Shown: positions 6,763 to 11,640 of the stretch, piece by piece
Layout of the letters: every line of letters starts with the position of its first letter
Position numbering within the stretch: the first letter of the stretch is position 1
From: Flavobacterium sp.
GTDB taxonomy: Bacteria; Bacteroidota; Bacteroidia; Flavobacteriales; Flavobacteriaceae
Reading direction: 5' to 3'
NCBI GenBank assembly: GCA_018062725.1
Contig: JAGORP010000070.1
Location: 1 to 11,640, forward strand
DNA: 11,640 nucleotides
Program-made: the position numbers and the translations under genes
Notes under the pieces: generated by a model
Seen by the model: only the letters and a program-made list of their open reading frames with translations
The model's database searches: none
What the model was told of the DNA's origin: nothing

Positions 6763-7650
6763 ATGCAGATTTTAGACGGAAAAAAAGTTTCGGAAGACAT
6801 TAAAAATGAAATTACGGCCGAAGTAAATGAAATGAAGGCCAATAATGAAAAAGTACCTCATTTGGCGGCTATTATTGTCGGTAATGACGGCGCGAGTTTG
6901 ACTTATGTAGGAAGTAAAGTAAAAGCTTGCGAACGCGTTGGCTTCGAATCGACTTTGGTTAAAATGCCGAGTACTACTTCTGAAACCGAATTGTTAAAAA
7001 CCATCCATGAGTTAAATAACGATGACAATATTGATGGTTTTATTGTACAACTTCCGTTACCCGATCAAATAGATACGCAAAAAATCTTGATGGCCATCGA
7101 TCCAAGTAAAGATGTAGATGGTTTCCATCCTGAAAATTTTGGAAAAATGGCGCTCGATATGAGTACGTTTATTCCAGCAACACCTTTCGGAATTTTAGAG
7201 CTTTTGGAACGTTATAATGTAGAAACCAAAGGAAAGCACACGGTGGTTATTGGTCGTAGTCATATTGTGGGAAGGCCAATGAGTATTTTAATGGGACGTA
7301 AAGGATTTCCTGGAAATTCTACCGTAACGATTACGCACAGTCACACCAAAAATATCAATCAAATTACCTCGCAAGCCGATATTATCATTACGGCATTAGG
7401 CGTTCCGAATTATCTTAAAGCCGAAATGGTTAAAGATGATGTCGTTATTATTGACGTGGGAATTACCCGTGTAGCCGATGAAACAAACGATAAAGGCTAT
7501 GTTATTACGGGTGATGTTGATTTTGAAAATGTTTCCAAAAAAGCATCTTATATCACTCCTGTTCCAGGTGGAGTAGGTCCGATGACGATTGCTATGTTGC
7601 TTAAAAATACTTTATTGGCAAGAGAACAAAAGCGAATGAAGTTAGTGTAA
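6763..7650 (+). CDS. folD: Bifunctional methylenetetrahydrofolate dehydrogenase / methenyltetrahydrofolate cyclohydrolase FolD
   Basis: FolD interconverts 5,10-methylene-, 5,10-methenyl- and 10-formyl-tetrahydrofolate in the cytoplasm, using NADP (NAD in some lineages), and supplies one-carbon units for purine and formyl-methionine synthesis. The 295-residue length is normal. Visible motifs are the active-site segment GNDGASLTYVGSK with Tyr48 and Lys52 (equivalent to Tyr50 and Lys54 of the Escherichia coli enzyme), QLPLP (96-100), DVDGFHPENFG (117-127), the nucleotide-binding GRSHIVGRP (164-172), and the family signature PVPGGVGPMT (276-285). No residue needed for catalysis appears to be missing. 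It begins 45 nt after the ffh terminator without a recognisable consensus promoter, and the acetyltransferase gene follows after 44 nt, probably on the same transcript. Confidence 0.97.
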   Translation: MQILDGKKVSEDIKNEITAEVNEMKANNEKVPHLAAIIVGNDGASLTYVGSKVKACERVGFESTLVKMPSTTSETELLKTIHELNNDDNIDGFIVQLPLPDQIDTQKILMAIDPSKDVDGFHPENFGKMALDMSTFIPATPFGILELLERYNVETKGKHTVVIGRSHIVGRPMSILMGRKGFPGNSTVTITHSHTKNINQITSQADIIITALGVPNYLKAEMVKDDVVIIDVGITRVADETNDKGYVITGDVDFENVSKKASYITPVPGGVGPMTIAMLLKNTLLAREQKRMKLV

Positions 7651-7694
7651 TAGAAAAATGTTCCAAAGTTTCGAAAAGTTGATGAATAGAAAAT

Positions 7695-8186
7695 ATGCAA
7701 ATAATTCAAGCGACAAAGCAACAATTATCCATTGTTCAAGAATTGGCTTATAAAATATGGCCCGATGCGTATGCTGAGATCCTTTCGGAAGTCCAATTAG
7801 ATTACATGTTGGAAAACTTTTATTCGATTGCCGCTTTAGAAACGCAATTGGAAAAAGGTCATGTGTTTTTACTTGCGGAAGAAAATAATTCTTTTTTTGG
7901 GTTTGCTTCCTATGAAATCAATTGTAATGAAACGGCTAAAACTAAGCTGCATAAAATTTATGTGTTGCCTTCTACACAAGGCACTGGTTTAGGAAAATTG
8001 TTTTTGGAAACGGTTGAAAATTACGCGCGTAAAGCTCAAAATACGCATTTGTTCTTAAACGTTAACAAATACAACAAAGCCCAAAATTTTTACGAAAAGC
8101 AAAATTTTAAAATCATTTTGGAAGAAGTGATCCCAATTGGAAATGGCTTCATTATGGATGATTATGTAATGGAAAAAGAATTGTAG
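7695..8186 (+). CDS. GNAT-family N-acetyltransferase
   Basis: This 163-residue protein has the Gcn5-related acetyltransferase fold. Motif A is LHKIYVLPSTQGTGLGKLF (85-103), whose QGTGLG loop binds the acetyl-CoA pyrophosphate. Motif B is LNVNKYNKAQNFYEKQNFKI, with the conserved Asn/Tyr pair near the active site. The N-terminal IWPDAYAEILSEVQLDYML is seen in a common Bacteroidota subgroup. The substrate cannot be inferred; small amines and protein N-termini are both possible in this superfamily. It lies 44 nt downstream of folD on the same strand, so cotranscription is likely. It ends 11 nt from the stop codon of the convergent rluF gene, and no terminator hairpin is visible between them. Confidence 0.88.
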   Translation: MQIIQATKQQLSIVQELAYKIWPDAYAEILSEVQLDYMLENFYSIAALETQLEKGHVFLLAEENNSFFGFASYEINCNETAKTKLHKIYVLPSTQGTGLGKLFLETVENYARKAQNTHLFLNVNKYNKAQNFYEKQNFKIILEEVIPIGNGFIMDDYVMEKEL

Positions 8187-8197
8187 GAAAATAGGAC

Positions 8198-8968
8198 TTA
8201 GTTTCTTTTTTCTGAATTCTTTTGAATAGCTTTTGGTAAGCTGGCTTCTTCTGTTTTGCTGGAAGGCGCAATTAAAGTATTCAATTCTGCTATTTCGGCA
8301 TCGGTTAGATCGCGGTAACGCCCTAATGGAATATCTAACGAAATGTTGATGATTCTAGTTCGTTTCAGTGCAGTTACTTCATAACCTAAGTATTCACACA
8401 TACGACGAATTTGACGGTTTAAACCTTGCGTTAACACGATTCGAAACACATATTTACTTACTTGTTCCACTTTACACTTTCGTGTTACGGTATCCAATAT
8501 AGGAATGCCATTTCCCATGCGGTCTATAAATCGATCGGTGATGGGTTTGTCAACGGTAACGATGTATTCTTTTTCGTGATTGTTTCGAGCGCGAAGAATT
8601 TTGTTTACGATATCGCCGTCATCCGTCATGAAAATCAAGCCTTCACTGGCTTTGTCTAATCGGCCAATTGGGAAAATTCGTTTCGGATAGTTGATATAAT
8701 CGACAATATTGTCACGTACCGATTGGTTGGTGGTACATTCAATTCCTGCGGGTTTATTAAATGCCAAATAAACTGGTTTGGAAGTTTTTTCACGGATTAA
8801 TTTTCCATCTACACGTATTTCGTCGTCTAAAGATACTTTTGTCCCCAATTCAGGAATAACACCGTTTATGGTTATACGACCTTCTTCTAACAACCTGTCG
8901 GCTTCACGACGGGAACAATATCCTGTTTCAGATAAAAATTTATTAATACGTGTTTTATTTTCTTCCAT
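8198..8968 (-). CDS. rluF: 23S rRNA pseudouridine synthase, RluF type
   Basis: The protein isomerises uridine to pseudouridine in 23S rRNA; RluF modifies position 2604 (Escherichia coli numbering) near the peptidyl transferase centre. The 256 residues contain an S4 RNA-binding domain (about 6-50, [21 protein letters not shown]) and an RsuA/RluB/E/F-type catalytic domain. Its motif GRLDKASEG (102-110) carries the catalytic Asp105, and [16 protein letters not shown] is typical of the RluF branch, as is [16 protein letters not shown] Lys/Ser-rich tail follows the catalytic domain. The start at 8968 leaves only five residues before the S4 domain and lies 4 nt from the predicted -7 box, so the mRNA may be leaderless or nearly so. 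It overlaps nothing but converges closely on the acetyltransferase gene. Confidence 0.93.
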   Translation of the reverse strand: MEENKTRINKFLSETGYCSRREADRLLEEGRITINGVIPELGTKVSLDDEIRVDGKLIREKTSKPVYLAFNKPAGIECTTNQSVRDNIVDYINYPKRIFPIGRLDKASEGLIFMTDDGDIVNKILRARNNHEKEYIVTVDKPITDRFIDRMGNGIPILDTVTRKCKVEQVSKYVFRIVLTQGLNRQIRRMCEYLGYEVTALKRTRIINISLDIPLGRYRDLTDAEIAELNTLIAPSSKTEEASLPKAIQKNSEKRN

Positions 8969-8972
8969 GAGG

Positions 8973-8980
8973 CAAAGATA
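8973..8980 (-). promoter_or_regulatory. Bacteroidota -7 box just before rluF
   Basis: The minus strand reads TATCTTTG (8980-8973), the same -7 sequence as the ffh promoter, followed by CCTC and the ATG at 8968. No TTTG is found at the expected -33 distance (about 9000-9003); that place is inside the heptad repeat. Transcription would start at or within a few bases of the start codon. Confidence 0.6.
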
Positions 8981-8984
8981 GTAA

Positions 8985-9019
8985 TTCAGTACTCAGTTTA
9001 CAGTATTCAGTACTCAGTT
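8985..9019 (-). repeat. Five tandem heptanucleotide repeats upstream of rluF
   Basis: On the minus strand, five consecutive heptamers run from 9019 to 8985: AACTGAG, TACTGAA, TACTGTA, AACTGAG, TACTGAA. All match the pattern [AT]ACTG[AT][AG]. Seen on the plus strand, ATTCAGTACTCAGTTT occurs twice (8984-8999 and 9005-9020) with a 21-nt period, which is three heptads. The array covers the region where the rluF -33 element should be. The rest of the 141-nt gap up to the hydrolase stop shows no clear terminator. Confidence 0.8.
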
Positions 9020-9109
9020 TTTATTATTTTGGCAAAGGGGAATTATTGTGTCGGAGTTTGATTTATCTATTTTATGAGATTCCTCCATCTTCAGAATTCT
9101 AACGTTTTT

Positions 9110-9955
9110 TTATTTCAAAAACAAAAAATTATATACTTCTTGATACAGTTTGTCATCGTGCATGCTGTGACCTAATCCTTTGGTTTCTAAAAATTGTGCC
9201 GATTTCCAAGCTGCTGCAATTTTTTTTCCTTCGTTGACAGAAACGACTTCATCATCAGTATCATGAGCAATTAAACCAGCTACTTTTAGTGTGGAAGCAA
9301 AATTCCGACTTGAAAAATCTTCTATTTTTTGTTTGTAATCTTGTAGGTATTTGTTTTCTAAATCTCTGGCGATCGTGGCATTCAAACTTAATAAATTGAT
9401 ATAGTTGTTTAACAGGATTTTGAAATCGCTAGGAGCTCCTAGAATTACAATTTTTTCAATACCATCATTCGGATAACTATGTTGGTAATACAAACAGGTT
9501 TTTCCACCAATAGAGTGACCAATAAGAGATTGCGGTTTGTATTTTTGGACAACTTGATGTATGAATTTGGCGTATTGCGGAATGCTAAATTCTTTTCCGC
9601 TAGACAATCCGTGGGCAGGAGCATCAATAGCAATAATGGTGCTGCCCGATTTTTTCAAATAGGGTAAGATATTTTCCCAACGTGAGGCATTGCTTTCCCA
9701 ACCGTGGACCAATAGAATTTTGTGTTCACTTCCTTCCCAAATGTATACTTGAGTATGGTGCTCGTTGTCAAAAAAAGTTTCAGAAGTAGTGTTTTGCAAT
9801 ATTTTGGGAAGCTTTTCCTTCGATAATTTTCCCTCCCTAGGTTCACTGAAAAATTGATAGGCAAGTTGCGTTGCTTTTTTAGGGAACAAAAAACTCAATA
9901 GGTTAATGTAAAAACCTATAGATTTAGTGAAAAGAAAAAATAAAATTTTATGCAT
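9110..9955 (-). CDS. Alpha/beta-fold hydrolase
   Basis: This 281-residue cytoplasmic or membrane-associated hydrolase shows the alpha/beta-hydrolase catalytic set: oxyanion segment LLVHGWESNASRW with HGW at 84-86, nucleophile elbow GHSIGG with Ser148, probable acid Asp235 in HDTDDEVV, and His263 in GLGHSMHD. DAPAHGLSSG (111-120) is a typical strand-turn of esterase-like members. The first 25 residues are hydrophobic with basic flanks (ILFFLFTKSIGFYINLLSFLF) and might attach the protein to a membrane; there is no clear signal peptidase site. The substrate is unknown. No other in-frame methionine exists before residue 265, so ATG 9955 is the only reasonable ATG start. That ATG immediately follows the T tract of a terminator hairpin, so how the gene is transcribed is unclear. 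Confidence 0.85.
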   Translation of the reverse strand: MHKILFFLFTKSIGFYINLLSFLFPKKATQLAYQFFSEPREGKLSKEKLPKILQNTTSETFFDNEHHTQVYIWEGSEHKILLVHGWESNASRWENILPYLKKSGSTIIAIDAPAHGLSSGKEFSIPQYAKFIHQVVQKYKPQSLIGHSIGGKTCLYYQHSYPNDGIEKIVILGAPSDFKILLNNYINLLSLNATIARDLENKYLQDYKQKIEDFSSRNFASTLKVAGLIAHDTDDEVVSVNEGKKIAAAWKSAQFLETKGLGHSMHDDKLYQEVYNFLFLK

Positions 9956-9980
9956 AAAAAATCCCGATGTTAATCGGGAT
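9956..9980 (-). terminator. Strong intrinsic terminator between the coiled-coil gene and the hydrolase
   Basis: On the minus strand ATCCCGAT (9980-9973) pairs perfectly with ATCGGGAT (9968-9961) around a 4-nt loop, and Ts run from 9961 to 9956. The hairpin begins 9 nt after the stop codon of the upstream gene. The last T touches the ATG of the hydrolase gene at 9955. Confidence 0.85.
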
Positions 9981-9989
9981 TTAAATTAC

Positions 9990-10766
9990 TTATATTTTCG
10001 CAAATAATTGCTCCATTTTTTCTTTTTCTTCTTCGGCTAAAGCAGTGTCAACCAAAATTCTTCCACTGTGCTCATCTGTAATGATTTTTTTACGAGAAGC
10101 AATTTCCATTTGTGTTTGTGGTGGAATCGTAAAGAAAGAACCTGCAGAAGCTCCTCTTTCGATAGAAACTACTGCTAAACCGTTACGAACACTTCCACGG
10201 ATGCGTTTGTAGGCTGCTAATAAACGCTCTTCAATTTGTCCTTGGTATTCTTCTGATTTTTGAGATAAGAAGTTTTCTTCTTTTTCAGTTTCAGACATAA
10301 TCGCGTCTAATTCTGATTTTTTGTGTTTTAAGTGAGAAGATTTTGCTTCTAATTTTTCTTTAGATTCAGCGATTACTTCTTTTTTATGCTCGATAGAAGC
10401 TTTCATTTCACGAATGTGCTTCTCAGCCAATTGAATTTCTAACTCTTGAAATTCAACTTCTTTAGTTAAAGAATTAAATTCACGGTTGTTACGTACTTCT
10501 TTTTGTTGAGTCGTATATTTTTTAATCGCTTCTTTGTGCTCCTCAATAGCAGATTTTTTTACTTTGATTTGCTCTTCAATGCTATCTAAATCGGTTTTTA
10601 ATTTTTCTAAGCGAGTGCTTAGTCCAGCTACTTCATCTTCTAAATCTTCCACTTCTAAAGGTAATTCCCCTCTTACGTTTCTTATTTCGTCGATTCTAGA
10701 ATCTATTAATTGTAAATCATACAACGCTCTTAACTTTTCTTCAACGTTCAATTCTTTTGTTGCCAT
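9990..10766 (-). CDS. Coiled-coil protein with a C-terminal zinc-ribbon-like domain lacking cysteines
   Basis: The 258-residue protein consists mainly of a long charged coiled coil (about 20-180) followed by a short domain that aligns by eye with the C4-type zinc ribbon family (zf-RING_7, Pfam PF02591). The diagnostic IPPQ (214-217) and SGRIL (234-238) are present. The four positions where the family has cysteine pairs are instead Ser207, Ser210, Asp231 and Ser234, and the protein contains no cysteine at all. It therefore cannot bind zinc in the usual way. Family members are poorly characterised; a nucleic-acid-related or scaffold role has been supposed, and I cannot assign one. The gene begins 4 nt after the stop of the Nif3 gene, a tight operon pair that suggests a functional link. 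Confidence 0.85.
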   Translation of the reverse strand: MATKELNVEEKLRALYDLQLIDSRIDEIRNVRGELPLEVEDLEDEVAGLSTRLEKLKTDLDSIEEQIKVKKSAIEEHKEAIKKYTTQQKEVRNNREFNSLTKEVEFQELEIQLAEKHIREMKASIEHKKEVIAESKEKLEAKSSHLKHKKSELDAIMSETEKEENFLSQKSEEYQGQIEERLLAAYKRIRGSVRNGLAVVSIERGASAGSFFTIPPQTQMEIASRKKIITDEHSGRILVDTALAEEEKEKMEQLFAKI

Positions 10767-10770
10767 ATTC

Positions 10771-11640
10771 TTATAAGTACTTAACTGGATTTGTATTTAT
10801 TTGTGATAAATCGACTGCAAAATTAGGAATTTTTTTCGTAAGATAATCAACTATATAGTTTTTTGTGTAACGTTCGCTTTCAAAATGTCCGATATCAGCT
10901 AAAAGTAGGCTGTTTTCAGCTTCGTAAAAGTTATGGTATTTCAAATCGGCGGTTAAATAAGCATCGGCTCCAGCTTGTATGGCGTTTTTGATGGCGTAAC
11001 TTCCAGAACCGCCTAAAACAGCTACTTTTTTTATCTTTTTTCCAGTGAAATCGCTATGCCTAATGCCTCCACAATCCATTTTTTCTTTCACAAAACGTAA
11101 AAAATCCAGTTCATTCATTTCGTTGGGAAGTTCTCCTGTCATGCCTAAACCAATGTTTTGATGTGAATTTTGTAAATCGTAAATTTCGTAAGCCACTTCT
11201 TCATAAACATGTTTGGAAAATAAAGCTTTCAAAATTTTAGGTTGCAAATATTTTTCAAAAGTGATTTCAATTTTAATTTCTTCGGCTTCCACAAATTCGA
11301 AACGTTCTCCAATTTCAGGATTGCTATTCTCATTGCCCATGTAGGTGCCAATTCCTTTAGAATTAAAACTACAATCTTCATAATTGCCTATTTTTCCAGC
11401 GCCAGCATCGAATAAAGCGTTGCGTAATTTTTCAACATTTTCAGGAATGGTGTAGGTGACTAATTTTTGAATAAATTGCTGCTTCGGAACCAAGACTTTT
11501 GTATTCATTAAACTCAAGGCATCACAAAATATCTTGTTTACTCCGTTGTGATGGTTGTCTAAAGCCGTATGTACCGCATAAATGGCAATGTCGTTTTTAA
11601 TGGCTTTTAAAATGGAACGTTCTACATAGTTTTTGCCTGT
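10771..11640 (-). CDS. Nif3/DUF34-family dinuclear metal-centre protein (5' end outside window)
   Basis: The frame is open from the stop at 10771 to the window edge, giving 289 residues; the TTG at 11517 is internal, because upstream codons encode the conserved NDIAIYAVHTALDNHHNGVN segment. Nif3 proteins form hexamers with two metal ions per subunit. Visible ligands are the Asp and His of ALDNH and the His and Glu of GHFESE, in the HxxxE spacing; the N-terminal HP motif is out of view. Between the two halves lies a PII-like insertion (roughly LVPKQQFIQKLVTY to EEVAYEIYDL), typical of the longer Nif3 forms of about 370 residues. Members are often annotated as GTP cyclohydrolase 1 type 2, a function that is doubtful for most. 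The tight pairing with the coiled-coil gene suggests an operon. Confidence 0.92.
   Translation of the reverse strand, partial: TGKNYVERSILKAIKNDIAIYAVHTALDNHHNGVNKIFCDALSLMNTKVLVPKQQFIQKLVTYTIPENVEKLRNALFDAGAGKIGNYEDCSFNSKGIGTYMGNENSNPEIGERFEFVEAEEIKIEITFEKYLQPKILKALFSKHVYEEVAYEIYDLQNSHQNIGLGMTGELPNEMNELDFLRFVKEKMDCGGIRHSDFTGKKIKKVAVLGGSGSYAIKNAIQAGADAYLTADLKYHNFYEAENSLLLADIGHFESERYTKNYIVDYLTKKIPNFAVDLSQINTNPVKYL

Noticed and set aside
8984..9020. ATTCAGTACTCAGTTT repeated twice as a possible CRISPR remnant
   Set aside because: The intervening 5 nt is too short for a spacer and the whole stretch resolves into heptamer units, so it is a simple tandem repeat.
9020..9109. A terminator for the hydrolase gene downstream of 9110
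   Set aside because: Only short palindromes such as AGAATTCT are visible; no GC-bearing stem followed by a T tract could be drawn on the minus strand.
11517..11640. TTG at 11517 as the start of the Nif3-family gene
   Set aside because: The same frame stays open to the window edge and encodes conserved Nif3 residues including the ALDNH metal-ligand segment, so the gene continues beyond the window.

Overview
The window looks like chromosome from a low-GC member of the Flavobacteriaceae, most likely Flavobacterium or a close relative. Supporting signs are the Bacteroidota-type promoter (TTTG, 19 nt, TATCTTTG) before ffh, a Fec-type TonB receptor with its own ECF sigma and anti-sigma genes, an acidic lipoprotein export signal after a lipoprotein cysteine, weak or absent Shine-Dalgarno sequences, and protein sequences I recognise as flavobacterial. 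This assignment rests on recognition, not on a database search.

Positions 1-5260 form a surface-uptake and signalling region. It starts with the C-terminal end of a HmuY-like haem-binding protein on the plus strand, which converges on a minus-strand unit of ECF sigma factor (3968-4489), FecR anti-sigma factor (3008-3923) and transducing TonB-dependent receptor (472-3021). The fecR reading frame is broken by one extra base in an A8 tract just before its membrane segment. Divergent from the sigma gene lie a possible 33-residue membrane peptide (4590-4691) and a small surface lipoprotein (4726-5193). A two-block motif, GGTAGGGTAAA then 9 nt then AATTGTTA, occurs twice: once reading into fecR and once reading into the small peptide and lipoprotein. 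In both places the downstream ATG starts exactly 22 nt after the last base of the motif. I infer that these are promoters of the local ECF sigma factor, tying both arms into one regulon.

Positions 5284-8186 are a plus-strand housekeeping run: ffh (signal recognition particle GTPase), folD (one-carbon folate metabolism) and a GNAT acetyltransferase. The acetyltransferase converges, 11 nt apart and with no visible terminator, on rluF (8198-8968), a 23S rRNA pseudouridine synthase gene. Its likely promoter sits only 4 nt from the start codon and is preceded by five heptanucleotide repeats.

Positions 9110-11640 are on the minus strand: a Nif3/DUF34 metal protein (5' end outside the window), a coiled-coil protein whose zinc ribbon has lost all four cysteines, a strong terminator, and an alpha/beta hydrolase whose ATG directly follows that terminator's T tract. 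I saw no tRNA, rRNA, CRISPR array, insertion sequence, phage gene or riboswitch. The longest gene-free stretch, 4490-4725, is under 300 bases and contains one copy of the motif and the small peptide ORF.
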